Assembly: GCA_013396915.1 (NCBI GenBank)
Contig: VWZL01004383.1
Location: 315,469 to 379,468 of the forward strand
Length of the DNA: 64,000 bases
Direction of reading: 5' to 3'
Source: Stercorarius parasiticus
Lineage: Eukaryota > Chordata > Aves > Charadriiformes > Stercorariidae
The position numbers and the translations under genes were made by a program. The notes under the pieces are model-generated. The model did no database searches. It was given only the letters and a program-made list of their open reading frames with translations, and was not told the DNA's origin. The first letter of the stretch is position 1. Each line of letters opens with the position of its first letter. Below are positions 39,801 to 52,959 of the stretch, in pieces.

Positions 39801-40940
39801 AGATTTTTCAGGTCCTGTTTCCAGTGTCTGCTTGGTGATCCTATGGAATACCTTTGTGACTAGGGTCCTACATTGTGATTAAGGAAGCTTCAGGTATCTT
39901 TTCTTTTTCCACAAGCGTCTTGTGTTGTTATGGAAAATTAACTTATTTTAATTCTATACATTTATTTTATTGGGTCTCGGTATCTCAGTTTGCAACCTAC
40001 ACTGGGAATACTATTTACTTTTCCCAGATCAACATTGTGCAAACTTGTTCATTAATGTTTACAAGGACTTAAACTATGGGCTTTTTGGAGGCCTTAGAAT
40101 AATTTATTTAACATATAGTCAGACATACCGTAGTAGTCAGGCACCTGTAAGTTTCTGAGCCTGTTAAGATATGAAGTTCAATTTTGAAGACACTTGAAAA
40201 AATTACCAGGTCTTCCTAGAATGTTATTTTTGCATAAATGAATTCATGTTTTGGAAAGGCTAAGTGTCCTGTCAGGAGAAGATTTCCTGTGGGAAATAGG
40301 AGAATGGTACACTTTAGTGGGTTGAGTAGCTGGGGAAAGAATGGAGAATAGGAATGAGAAAAGGGACAACAAGCACCAGAATTAAATTCAGCAATGTTTA
40401 TGGAATTATCTGAATAGTTTGACCTGAATCTGAGAGTAGAGGCTTTGCTAGAGGGGTTCTTTTTTCATCTCTATATTTATCTCTTTTTATTAACAAAGTG
40501 CATTTTCTGTACGAGGGAGTCTTTTTTTTTTCTGTGTATGCTTACAGTTGAGCCACAGTTTCAATGTGTATATGCATCATGTGTTATAAAAGAGTGCTCA
40601 CACTAGGTCTAATCAAACTCTGGTATGGGTACCAGTAGCAAAGCAGAAGAAATTCGTAGTTAATTCAGTATTTCTTCCCTACTCTATGATGTATATTATA
40701 GTTGTAGCATAAATCTGCCAACTGAACAAAATATGTGTGTATACTGGAATCTAGTGTCCCTGTTAATTATCCTGTAAATCTGATAACAATGATGTCAAGG
40801 ATGATAACAAGGACATCATCTCTTTCCCAGTATCTGATTTAATAACCACCATTAACTGCCAAAAAGGTATGGTTAAATTAAATAATAATACCTTGTTCTT
40901 TTACAGTGATTTTAACCTTAATTTTCGGAGTTCTTATTAA
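36881..40940. other. Unique non-coding DNA
   Basis: No gene or family repeat recognised. Simple sequence: A run 37659-37675, CT-rich tract 39639-39697, T run 40524-40534. Confidence 0.55.
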
Positions 40941-41050
40941 GAAAAAGAAAAAGAAAAAGAAAAAGAAAAAGAAAAAGAAAAAGAAAAAGAAAAAGAAAAA
41001 GAAAAAGAAAAAGAAAAAGAAAAAGAAAAAGAAAAAGAAAAAGAAAAAGA
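40941..41050 (+). repeat. (GAAAAA)n hexanucleotide microsatellite
   Basis: About 18 essentially perfect hexamer units over 110 bases, all purine on plus. Long pure homopurine tracts of this kind can form triplex DNA and are usually length-polymorphic. Confidence 0.97.
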
Positions 41051-44000
41051 GAAGGTTTCATTAACCTCGTTTTAAACTGGGACACAGAGGGGGGAAAGCA
41101 TCTTGTTTGAGGGCATTGATAGTTGAGGTCTGATGACTTTCAGTATATGAAAAAAAATTACTACCATCTCTCCAGCAGTTATCAAAAGGGAAAGGGTGCC
41201 CATATTTCAGTGACACTATACGAAGCTAAAGGACTTTACCGTAAGCTATTCATTAATGATGATGCTAGACCTTTTTACTAATGTGTGGGTATATTACCTA
41301 CTTTGATGAAAAGAAATAACTTCTAGTGAAAGGAAAAGAAGACAATAGAAGGAAGCATCTGTTTTGTCTGCAGGGTGATAACTAGAATTTTTCCAGAACT
41401 GCCTGTCGGTATCCTACATTGACCAGTTACTGAGTCAGGAAAAGGATATGAGTCCCCAGGGCATTATCCAGCATAAAATACTTCCTCAGTTACTGAGATT
41501 TAAACACAGTATAATAAAGCATTACAGTAGTTTTCCATATTAGAAAAATAACTCAGGTAGTCTGGGGCAGAATTTGACCTTCTATTTTTGAAGTTCTTTG
41601 TCGCAAACCTTCCCCTGTAGGGAAGACAACTCTGTGTCTGAGGTTTGCTCCCATGTTTACCCTGAAAGGCACTCTTTCATTTTAAGTTCTGAATATAACA
41701 ACTTCTTTGTCACCAGGAAGTGGATAAAACTCCAATTCAGTTCTAACTTTTTATAGATACCTGCATTATAATTTTCCTTTATATTTCCCCTTTGTGTCTT
41801 AGTGGCTTCACTGTTCTTTAGAATTAACTTTTTTGAGGAATAAAGTCTTTGGATATACTTTTATAATACACCTATTGGATTAATTCTAGTTTTAGCTACA
41901 CAGTATCAACAAATCATACATCAAAATCACAATAAAGAATTCAGAGATGGAGCTTCTGAAACATGCTATGAGGTTTCATCAGAGGCTTGAATGTGATCTT
42001 AAATGGCACAGCTTTAATATCATTAAATTTTGTATATGCTTCAGCATATGCAGTAGTTCATGCAGATGAGAACAAATATCAATATCCATCTGTCAAGTTA
42101 AGTGCAGCACATATGGTACTATAGAACCTTAAAATAAGTCAGGTATGCTTTATAAAATATGATTCAAACCACTGCAGTGTACATAAGTAGGCTAAGGGAT
42201 TTGGTCACCTTGATTTGCCTTCTAATTGAAGACAGGACTGCGTGAAAACCTTGGAAGTGGATACCTCCTTTTGCAAAAAAGTGTGAATGCAAATTTTAGC
42301 TTCTCAGGAGTGCACTTATCTGTATTAATCCTAGAGATAAATAATTTCAAAGGTTGTGAGAATTTGGCTGCATTAAGTCTATGCATATTTTGCTTTGCAT
42401 TGTGTCTGCAGACAATTAAATGAAAGTAGTAGTTTATAGACAGAGTCATAGTACATCTATGTGAATCTGAGTATGTATATACAAGACAAATATACGCAAA
42501 TTACTAGATTTCCATAGCTGTGTTACTGACTTCTAAAACCTGGCTTTAAGAACTAAAAAAGTTTCACTCCTTTCATGTGAGCAGATGGAAGAGTCCCATA
42601 TGAGTAGAGAAAACTTGGCAAGTTTCAAGAATTCGTTAACTTCAGTAGTTTTGTTTGGAATAGCAAGATAGCAGTTGTGTCAAATCTATGCTTGCTTTCT
42701 AGCTTTTTACCACAACCTCTTCTCTATGTTGCAGTTATACCTTTTTTAGTGGAAACAGGGAAAATTTGTGAAAAGAAGAAGAAAAAAATTTGAAAGAAAT
42801 TAGACTACACATTAGGGTTTTTTTTTCTAAATTAATATCAGGAAAAAGAAAAAAAAACCACCCTCCTGTAACTCTGTGGAATAGAGAGATTAAAAGTCTT
42901 GTTTTCATTTACAGATTTTGAAATTTGGAAAAGATTTGCCCAAGATTGACATGCTAAGAAAGAACAAATGGATTTCTATTGACATCTAATTTCACAGAAT
43001 ATTGATCAATTTAAGTAGTCTATTATACTATAGGAAGAACACATCTTGTAGCTTGGAAAACAAAATTTTAAGTAAGAGGAATTTTCAATCACTAACGGTC
43101 TGTTTCGGTTTTGGAGCAATTCATAGCTTTACTTTTGCAAAGAAGTTTCATGCCTGTCCTTTTCTGGCATAACACATCATTCGAACGAAAGAAAAAAGTG
43201 TGTTGTTTCTGTTTTGTATTGTTATGTTTTGCTTTGTTTTGCATTGTTTTTACACTGTTAACCTCATTGAGAAGTAAGTTGGTTTAAATGGAAACCTCCA
43301 ACCCGCATGAAATTTTTGAGTTGAGTCTACAGCCAAAACCTTAACTGTAAATTAAAGCCATGTGAATGAAAATGAGGAACTGCTTTGCAAAATGTCTTTT
43401 TCTTTTCTAAGAGAAAAAAAAAAGATAATATATGAAGAACTGTATTCTGAACATAATAAGACTACTGGATGTTCAATACCTGATTTAGGGTTTTCATAGA
43501 AGCTTCATCACAGGTTTCCTTTCTGCTTTTGGGTATAATGGGAGATTTCAGAAATGACGTAGGATGAAGAACAAAGCTGAAGGGCATTATTGTATAAAGG
43601 TTTGGAGAATTACACATTCACAATTCCTTCAACACGTGCTATACAGAGCTGCTCTGTACAACAGAGAGTGATCTTAAGGACAACTTATGACTAACTGTCT
43701 AGTTAAGTAAATCCCTATATAAGCCAAAGATGCGTCTCCACTAAAGTGAAGAAGTAGCTCTAGTACTGTACACAAGGTAATTTTGAACTAAGCCAGCTAT
43801 GACAACACCAGTTTGCTTTCAAGGGTGTAGAGCTCAGAGCCAAGTATGGCAAGAGGGTACAGAAAGGACCTAAAGAACATATCCTCCAGTACATGGCAAA
43901 GTTGGTGGGACTTAATTCTATATAGACAATGGATAATTTTACACTCTTTTTCTTTAAACTTTCATCCATTATCCTATCAAAGGAGTTCAAATAGAACTAT

Positions 44001-46830
44001 GTAAAAGCAATATAGAAAGATAGAAAGTAAAGCCTGGAAAGTTTAATTTTTTTAAATATGTCTTGCACAAAATTTCGTCCTTTAAAAATGCTTCCTTTAA
44101 CCTATTGCTTGTATATCAAGCCTTATTTGAAGTCTGTCTCTAAGCTATGTATGTTGTAGATCCCTGGATTTAACTAAAAACATGGTACATGTATTTTACA
44201 TTTCCTTTTCAAAGTATGATTTTAAGATAGTGGACTTATGCACAAAGAATAAACATAAGATAATAAGATGTAGAGTCGTTGATTTCAGAGTAATTCTGGA
44301 CTAGTTATTTGGAAATATACTTTTCAAAGGTTTCGTTATCTCATAGCAATTTTTCATTTCCCTAGGGAAACCAAAGACATGCAAAAGGACCAGGAAAAGG
44401 AATCAGAAACAATTAAAATCACTTGTGATATTCATTTCTTCTGTACCCAAAGAGAATTTAAAGCCTATTATTTAGCTTTCTACAGAAAAGACAGAAAGAA
44501 GATGCAATAAAGTGAATAATACATCAAATGCCGATACAAAAGATTTATCACAAAAATTTTTTCTATCCTTTCTAAAATAATAAAGTTGAGTCATCAGTAG
44601 ATTGGAGTGTTTGGCTAAGGGTAAATATATTGCATTTATCAGAATCACTCCATGGGACTCACTGATACTGTGGAAACAAATATGTATGGTTATTCAGAAA
44701 AGGTCAGTACGTTTTCTCCTATGGAAGAAAAAAACCACAACAAAACAAAACAAAACAAACCAACATTTCAAGGCCAGAACCAATTCAGTATCTATTGTTA
44801 TGTTAAGTTGGTTTGTCCCTCTGTGGCTTGCAAAGACATTCCTCAGGATTCAAATGTATCAAAGTCTTCCACCATCCAAAATTAGGCAGTGGGAGTTTTT
44901 GCTCTGTGTTTAATGGAACAATATAGGTTTTCTTCTTGTCTTAGGTGTTTTGGAAAACCTGATTTAAAAGTTTCTGATTTCTTAAGCCAAATCTTGGGCT
45001 CTACAGCTACTTGAGAAAAAATGGAGAAATATTTGAAAAAGTGTTATTAAAGATTGACATTTTCTGCATGTGAAGAGAAGCCCCTTGAGTGCCTTTCATA
45101 CAATTGGGAGCTGCAGTCATATGATGTTATTAAAAATTATGTGTTAGGGCATAAATTGATCACTAGCTAGAACCAGGAAAAAATGTCTTTGCTAAACTGG
45201 GGGAGGTGGGGGAAGGGTGGAATATGAGACATATGTACTGTGCAGTTTTTTTCACTTGGTATATTTTTGATTTGTTGTTTGAAGCCAGTCTCAGTTCCAA
45301 GCCCACCTTTGGCAAGGTATTAGTAGATTAGAGTTCATAAATGTCAAGTGTTCTCTTCACCTCAGCTTGCAGCAGGACAAGTGTATGCTCAGGGACTGCT
45401 GTCTTTGTCCATTCTGGTGATAAAAAAGGTTTCTGCAGTAGCTGAAGGGTTTATAAGTTCCTTCTTCTCTCCTTTTTTTCCTTTTTTTTTTTCTTGCACT
45501 ACCATTTTACCTGTAATTCCTTAATGAGTACACCTTCTGCAAAATCTGTGTTTTAACAGTCATCTTTTTCTACAATCTCAGACTGACTTTGCTGCAGTGT
45601 GCTAGAATGCAGAAGAGTGAACTGTCAGCAGCAACTGATTTATAAGAGTGATTTACCTTCTGGAGAGTGTAATTATGTTCATAGTTAAGAATTAATCAGG
45701 TGAGAGAATTATAGAATAATCACACCCTTGACTTTGGAAGGACAAACTAAATGGAGATTGTTCCACCGAGTCACCTCAGCAGATGGAGATCTCTTTACTC
45801 TTTTAACAGCTGGAAGACCAGGTTTTCAGGATAGTTGCCTTTATTTTTAAAAAGAGAAAATGAGCAATCTTGCAGTGGTTACCTTTCAGGTCACATAGGT
45901 GAAAATACACAAAAAGTGTGGACTTAAAATAAAATACATTAGCAATCATGAAATTGAAATAGAAAAAACTCTAGCTGAGATTTTTTTAATTTGTCATTAT
46001 GACACTGTGAACTTAAGAAAGGTTTCTCTCTGACTCTGCTGACTAAGACTTCTCTTTTTCTTCTTAATAGTGAGTGTGGTGTCTTTTACTTTTCAGCCTT
46101 CTTAATATGCATCCTTTAAACAGTTATATTTTCATGGCAGTTGGATCTTCATTTCAAGAGCCCATACTGTCTGAACATCTAAAGGCTAAAAGATGAGACT
46201 TTCCAGACTGTTTCTTAGGGACCCTACAGGATTTTTTTTCTCAAGTATATTTTGCCTTACATTTTGTCTGACCTCATTGCTACCCTTTATAGGTAAAATA
46301 ACATGCTTCCTAAGCACTGCCAATAAGATTCGTCATTTGCAATCATATATAGCATGTAGAGGATATTGACTTTGTGAGGTACTTTCTTCACAGTGCAAAG
46401 TCTCCTTTAGTTCCAGTGGACCTTGATTAAAGTTTGTGAGGTTCATCAGCTCCAATGAAGTGGAGGTGACCATTTCACTTATTACCTGTGAGGCTGCAGT
46501 ATTTCAGGATATGTGCCGTCAAACAAGTGTTAGTTACAACCATTACAAAGATGTTCCAGGTTCTCCACATTATACTTATATCTGATACATCAAGACACCA
46601 TCTCCTTTCCTAGCCTAATGGGACATATGGTCTTGAGAAAACAAACCATGCATAAAAATGATCATGAGCAGATTCTACTGGAATTTCCACAACTTCAAGC
46701 AGCCACAGTTCCTTGTGTAGTGACAATGTATAGTCCCTAGCAGCTAGAGTCACAATTTACCTTTTACTTCAAAAATAATATGAGATAGCGAGTTCTGTAG
46801 GAGAACACCAAATCTTCTGGTTTTTTGCAG
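41051..46830. other. Unique non-coding DNA
   Basis: No gene or family repeat recognised. Simple sequence: T/G-rich degenerate (TTTTG)n 43205-43250, (AAAAC)n 44739-44760, T-rich 45473-45493. Confidence 0.55.
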
Positions 46831-46994
46831 ACCCAATGAGCTATCAAATGCGTCTGAGTCTGGAGCAGCCATTAGAAACACTGCAATATCAATTGTAGAC
46901 ACATTTCATCTTTCCCGTGACGAAAAAGCTGTGAACCCTCTTGCATTCAGGCAGCAGAGAGAAAAGATCCAGAAATTCAACACATTGTTTCAAC
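46831..46994 (+). CDS. Candidate internal coding exon (unidentified)
   Basis: A pyrimidine-rich stretch ending TTTTTTGCAG precedes an open frame. In that frame (first full codon at 46832) the translation starts PNELSNASESGAAIRNTAIS, continues with an amphipathic, charged stretch (SRDEKAVNP, FRQQREKIQKF), and stays open to a TGA at 47009. A donor-like GTGAGC follows at 46995, giving a 164-base exon with entry phase 2 and exit phase 1. Four CpGs lie in the segment, against a CpG-poor background. Composition is balanced and protein-like. I do not recognise a family. Against it: the donor is only fair, the polypyrimidine tract is short, and frames of about 220 bases occur by chance. Confidence 0.35.
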
Positions 46995-47970
46995 GTGAGC
47001 AGAATTTCTGACAGGAAAGGTGAAAACTCACTTTCTAAATCAAACATGCTGTAGTGTGTGGGCTGAGCTTTATTTGGCTTCCTTGCCTCATTATGCCTTC
47101 TTATCCCTACAGCAGGTTTTTTTTAATAGTGTTTGAAAAGTCACCTTTGGGACTAGACAAATTATCCTTTGTTATATCATGTTCTCAAGGAGACTATGCT
47201 ACAGCATTAATTTTAGTAAGAAAAAAAACCCATAATGTCCACATTGGCAAATAAATGGTCCAGTATTTATTTACATATCTCCCAAGTGTTTCTCAAAGGA
47301 GCCATTCAAGATGAAATTCTGCATGTCCCAAAGGAGACTAAGGTGTTTTGGGCCCCATTTGCACAATGAGGGAGCTGAGTATTAAGGTAGTAGGCTGCGT
47401 ACAATTATGCATAATTATAACTATAATTACAGCCTTTTATTTCCCTGTATCTCTGAGTTGCCACCTGAAATAATCTGTATCACTCATATTTAGCATAAAT
47501 GTAGTAATTTTAAAAGTGTAGATAATAGCATTTTTTTTTCTGAAAAAATAAAACTGTATAGAAACCAGTGGTCATACAGACTTTTCCTTTTCCAAACCTT
47601 TACAAGTTTCTCTAGAATACTGTGATTTGGGAGCTACTATATAACCTATATTCAAAGCAGAAAATATAAATATTAAGTCCAAGAACACCAGACTTCAAAG
47701 TTTCGGGGCCTACAGAAGTGTCCAGAAAAGCATATGACTAAGTCATTAATAAGTTATAGAATGACAATAATTTCAGCCTTACAGAAACAAAATTTTATGC
47801 TGTTCAGCATGTCCATCTAGTTTCAGGTTCCTTCCTAAAATTAAAGTGTGTATTGTGTTCATATTTCTGAGGACTCTTGCTGACAACTGTTACACCATAC
47901 TTTGTTAATGCGTTGCTGAAACTTACCCACACGAGGTACTAAGGATTCAAATAGAGATATAGTTCAAACA
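46995..47970. other. Unique non-coding DNA with an A/T-rich homeodomain-site cluster
   Basis: No gene seen. It includes the 14-base palindrome at 47403-47416 and a run of ATTA/TAAT words to about 47440. Confidence 0.5.
47403..47416. promoter_or_regulatory. Palindromic POU/homeodomain-type site
   Basis: AATTATGCATAATT is a perfect 14-base palindrome: a central ATGCAT flanked by inverted AATTA words. Two more TATAATTA-type words follow within 20 bases. Such sites bind homeodomain or POU dimers in other contexts; binding here is inference. Confidence 0.3.
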
Positions 47971-48201
47971 TTATTCAGCATTAGTCCATAAATAACAAAG
48001 CAAGTTTTCCTTTTCATGTATGCTATGCAGTATATATCCACGGGTAGGTCCTCCAAATAGACCTGATCTTAAGTCTACTTTCTTCCTAATTCTAAGCACA
48101 GGTATCTGTCCTCCTGCAATAGCAATGACTTCTGGCTTACCACGTAGCTTTTCCTGTTTCTCCACCAATAGTGAAGAGCTGTTACTGATGTGTAGAATCC
48201 C
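47971..48201 (-). other. Protein-like open segment, possible exon or pseudogene scrap
   Basis: On minus, an acceptor-like GTTTGTTTAG is followed directly by 76 open codons ending in TAA at 47971-47973. The translation includes EKLRGKPEVIAIAGGQIPV and GLFGGPTRGYI and looks more protein-like than the surrounding frames. A second minus frame (48075-48290) overlaps the first half, as expected if a frameshift had broken an older coding sequence. A donor-like GTAAGC lies at 48140-48135. I recognise no family, and there is no ATG in the long frame. Chance remains quite possible. Confidence 0.15.
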
Positions 48202-50990
48202 CTAAACAAACTCTGTTTTGGGAATAAGGGCAAAGTCTTTTGCACTGCTATGTGGGCAACAATCACTTTTTTAGAGAACAATACTATCATAAAATATGGG
48301 CTTTAAAGAGCACCCCACTTTTCATGATTGATGAGTATCGCTTATCTGAGTCCACTTAGGTCTCAGTCAATGTACTAGTGGAAAAAGATCCACTAGAACT
48401 CAATAGAGATGGAACTAATGACTAACAGTTCACCCTTATCTTTTATTTTTATGTTAAATTCTATAGGATCATTAGAAATAAGAATGTAAAATTTTTATAT
48501 TAAATTAAAAGGATTTTTTTACATAACATTAAAGCTTGTAATGATACTGAAACCTTATGGCAAGGCATTTCTAGCTTTTGAATATTTGTCTGTGATTCTT
48601 CTCTATATCTCATTCTAATCGTAATAATTAATACTTAGTACATGTTCACTGTTTTATATTATATATACACAATGCTGCGCAAAGAGCAGTTAATGAACCT
48701 TCACAACTCCTTATTTACATAGTTAAGTTCAAATTTTAAAAATCAATAAATCATTTGCATATGGGAGATACTGTAATGTTTTCAGTGTAGAACATATTAC
48801 CACAGGGAATTTTACTAGAAGTAACAGGAATTTGAAAAGTCCCTTCCTGGCTCTAAAGAGTTTCACTGTGTGAGGAAAAGGAAGGGAAGATGTGAAAGTA
48901 TTGTAGTAGCAGTAGCTGACCCTAATAACATGGGAACACACAGGATTTTCCACATCTGGAAAACTCTATGGGAAACATTTTTTTCTATCAGACTCCGCTT
49001 TTCTTACTATGTATAACCATATCAGTAAATCAGAACATAAAGCTAATAATATTTGCTTGGTTCTCACAGCAATAACAATACTCTCTCATTGTGAAAAAGC
49101 ATAGAGAAAGGAGAGAGTGAATGAGACATGTAAGTGGTCAGAGAATGGCAGCTCTGCAAAACCTCAGCAGCTGCATAGAAACCAAGATACTTTATGCTGT
49201 TACAGCATTTCATTTGTCCCTCCTACAGGGAAAGCCCACTGGATGTTCCTGTTTCTTTTTATGTAGGAAAGAGACCCACATAGTGTTATCCCTATGGTTT
49301 TTAATTTCCTATTTCAGATGTCTTTATTAATCTCTCAGCTGGTCACCCACAGATGCTAACTGTGCTCCCTAAAACAGCTCTGCTAGACTCTGGAAACTCG
49401 GTTTACATTCTGCTATTTTCACAAAAAAAAAATAAAGGGGGGCAGGGAACACAGGGAAAGGAAAAGAAAAAAGAAAGGTTGTGTATCTCCAGCTTTAGTA
49501 AATACCTGAAGAAACAAGTGAGATATTTTCAATTTTTTTTTCCTTTCCTAGAATAAAAAGCTACAAAGTGTCTCATTCCTAAGGAGAAATTCTACTAGAA
49601 AATCAGCATAAAAAGATAGTTCTGTAGAGAACTATCCAGCTGATTATGTGCTGAACAAGAAGCTCTAGTTTTTATATTTTTCTCCACCGTGTTCACACTG
49701 GGACACCATTAATTTTGAGGAAAATCAGACTTGCAGTCTTGTCTAATGCTTGTCCTTGCTACTTAAGGATTGCTGTGGCATTATCTCTTTTTTGTTTGTT
49801 TTCCAAGGTAGTCTTATGGTCCTAAGAAAACTTGTGTCAAAATGGTGATGTTTAACAGATTATGCAGACTGCTTATCTAAGCCAAGAATCAGTGTATATT
49901 TGTGTCTATTTAAATTGGCTTGTCAGTCTGTAAGTGGACAGAATGAAATGTGAACAACTAACAAATTGACATGACAGTAGAGTGTTAAGTGCTCATTGCT
50001 GTGCATGGCTTATGCAAGTTTTTCTTCAAGTCTTGAATTCTGAAATGATTGATCAGCCGTGCTTTTTTCTGTCATTAAGGAAATATGCCACTCAACTTCT
50101 AGCCATTGGCAAAAATATTCTTTAATAAGGAATTAATGTGTGCATCAGAATTTGGCAACTTTATGTGGCTAAAAATCACAATAAAGATCTATTATATAAA
50201 GTAGCAGAGAACTGCAATTACCCTGCTGAGGTAATTTCCACTAAAGTCAGAGTAAAGTTTCTTTTGCAAAGGAAGTTTATTTTTCTTTTGCTTATGCAAA
50301 ATGCATAGAAAAAGATACTTTATATCCATTTCATAATGTTATGACCCTTCTGATGAAAGACCTCGTGAACATCATAATGAATTTCAGAGGATATAGGTAT
50401 TGGCTATCATTCCAATAGTATATATTATTCATAACATTGTATGAAGCAAGTTGGGATAGATTGTACTTTGTTGGATATACATTGCTAAGTCCCACAGACT
50501 TCTCTGTACATATAATAAAGTTTCAGTGGTATAATTTTTAACATAGAGGATGGTCATAAAAAATAAAAGACATACTACTGATTCAATCTTTTATCTTCAG
50601 GCAGCTTTGTACTACTACCAGAAACTAAGCTGCATAACGGATGATCTCACCCATCTATTAATTTTCAATCTGTTCCATGGACCATACTACTGTTACCATA
50701 ATATCTAATGCTATCATATTTCTTGCTAGTCTGGATGTAAGTTACTGATAGATACACAGCAAAACATGCAAAGTAGACTTATGGAACACAGTAGATTTTC
50801 TACTTCACATTATTATGAAAGGGCTCCACGTAAATAAAGCTTAAGCTTTATTTAATGTATTAGTCAAAAAATTAACAAAAGTCAAAGGAATTTGAACTTG
50901 AACTCAACTTCCAGTTCTTAGGAGAGAGCTTCAATCCCCCCCACCCATTTATGTTGTCCTGTTCAGGATGGGGTGGGGAGAAGAGATAGC
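48202..50990. other. Unique non-coding DNA
   Basis: No gene or family repeat recognised. A/T-rich with short A runs (49422-49431). Confidence 0.55.
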
Positions 50991-51040
50991 AGAGAAGGAG
51001 AAGGAGAAGGAGAAGGAGAAGGAGAAGGAGAAGGANAAGG
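50991..51040 (+). repeat. (GAGAAG)n / (GGAGAA)n microsatellite containing one N
   Basis: About eight purine-only hexamer units. One undetermined base sits at 51036 near the right edge, so the true length or sequence of the tract is uncertain in this assembly. Confidence 0.95.
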
Positions 51041-52676
51041 ACCAATTTTATTTTTTCACAGAAATATCTCGTTTGGAGTAGTGGTTTTATCATCCACACT
51101 GCAGTCTTTCACATATGTCCAATAGAGGAGGCATTAAGGCTAATATGAGGGAGGTTTCTTTTGCTCAGAAAGCCACCACTTTATCTCTGACTACCATGGC
51201 AAGTTAGACAATGGAAATGTGGTAGAAAGCCAAATAAAGCCTTTTCTGTTAGGAAGCCTCAGCCTTGTTTTCAGTGAAAAGCTGACCTCCATTATTTTTC
51301 TGTCTCTTTGTTATATTTCCAAGTGAGATGGAAGAAATGTGGAACATCACTTATGACAAGACTTTAACAAGCACTCTGCACAGCACATGTGAAGAGTGAA
51401 TTGCAGTTGCTCAGAATGATTGGGAGTAAAATCATGACTCACTTTAAGGTCATACCAAATTTCAATGAAAAGAAGAACTAGAGTATATTAACTTCAGTTA
51501 TTTACAAACTGCATGTTGAACAAAGATAAGGACAAGAGCTGAACAGTAACTGAGAGAGTAACAAAGAATGGTATTTTCTTTAGCCCAAACACATTTCTCT
51601 TTTCCCTGATGTACGCAGGTAGCCTTAGAATATGAACTTTGTTTTCGTTAATCCAGCTGACACCATCACAAAGCAATAGTTACTGTTTATTTTGTTGGTT
51701 TTGTTGGAATTTTGAATAAGACACTGCATACAAATACTTTGTCCTACATAAAAATATGTCAATATAAGAACAGAACAGATGACTAAACTGATAGTCGTTA
51801 TGAGGTCTGACTAACCACTTACGAGTATTAAGAACATAGGTGTGTCTATGCCTGTTTCGTATGTTGTTTAGCAATGTATGAAGTCTATGTCAGTTGTGTC
51901 TGACACATCACAATGCTTTCTGCTTCTCCTGAAATCCTAAACCACAAGTAGAATTGCCATAGGCCTCACAACAATCATATACCTGTAACTCATTTCTAAA
52001 AATATCTATTGCCGTCCATACTCACTCCTGGAATATCTAAATCCTGAATACCTGTAAAAGGCTAAATGTTTTATACGTGATATACTGGTACTGAAATAGA
52101 GACACTCATACAACAAGAGTCAAAATATTTCTTTACTTCATAGTCATGTAGTAGTGAGCATATTTACTGGGTTTTGATAATGAATTTGGGGTTCTGGTTA
52201 GGTGGTACCTTCCAAAAGGAGGGAACCATGGATGTTTGACAGATATTTAAATGCAATTACAGTTAGACGTGTAGGTCTTTACTCTTTTTTGAAAATTCAG
52301 GTCGTAAGTGTGAAATTAAATACATTTTCAAATGGCCAGTCCAAAGTCTAGAGTATCATGAAATGTTCCCGTACTTTTAAATCATTCTTACTATAGTCTC
52401 ATCTCCATAATGATTCATCAATCAAAACATTTAATTACCAGTGTATTGGTATGTTTTGTAATCCTATTGCAGAAGTTGTTGTTATGCTATTTTATGAATC
52501 TGTTTTCTCATTTAAGGTAAGAATTAATATAAAAATATTTTCGTGTGTTCCATTCCCACTAAAATCCCAGGAGGCAAACCAATATTAAGGACTTCCCTGA
52601 CCTTGAACATCTGCAGTGCAGATTCCTAAGAAACTGTATAAATCACATCTCTGTAAATTCAATTCTTTGCTGCCAA
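51041..52676. other. Unique non-coding DNA
   Basis: No gene or repeat recognised. Confidence 0.55.
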
Positions 52677-52698
52677 ATTCTAAATTTAAATTTAGAAT
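52677..52698. repeat. 22-base perfect palindrome at the CR1 tail junction
   Basis: Left arm ATTCTAAATTT and right arm AAATTTAGAAT are exact reverse complements with no spacer. The right arm includes the AGAAT that belongs to the CR1 3' terminus, so the palindrome spans the genomic/CR1 boundary. Confidence 0.9.
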
Positions 52699-52778
52699 CA
52701 TGGAATGGTTTTGATTGGAAGGGACATTAAAGATCATCTAGTTCCATCCCCCCTGCCATGGGCAGGGATACCTTCCTG
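52694..52778 (-). mobile_element. CR1 LINE 3' terminus, only about 85 bases
   Basis: Reverse complement of an avian CR1 3' end: AGAATCATGGAATGG, GATTGGAAGGGACATTAAAG, ATCATCTAGTTCC, CTGCCATGGGCAGGGATACC. It stops at about 52778 and is joined directly to plus-oriented CR1 internal sequence. Together with the next feature this is the arrangement expected from one 5'-inverted (twin-primed) insertion. Confidence 0.85.
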
Positions 52779-52959
52779 CTAGCTAGTTGGGGCTCATTGA
52801 CAGAGCTTTAAACTAGGCTTGAAGTAGGAGAGGAGAATATCAGTGTTGCTCATGACAAGTGGTGGGATGACACACCAAGGTTAGAGGGACAGGTTGCTAG
52901 CAAGGGCCACAGACTTTTGCTCTGAGATGTGCTGGCGGCAATACAGCACACTTGAAGTC

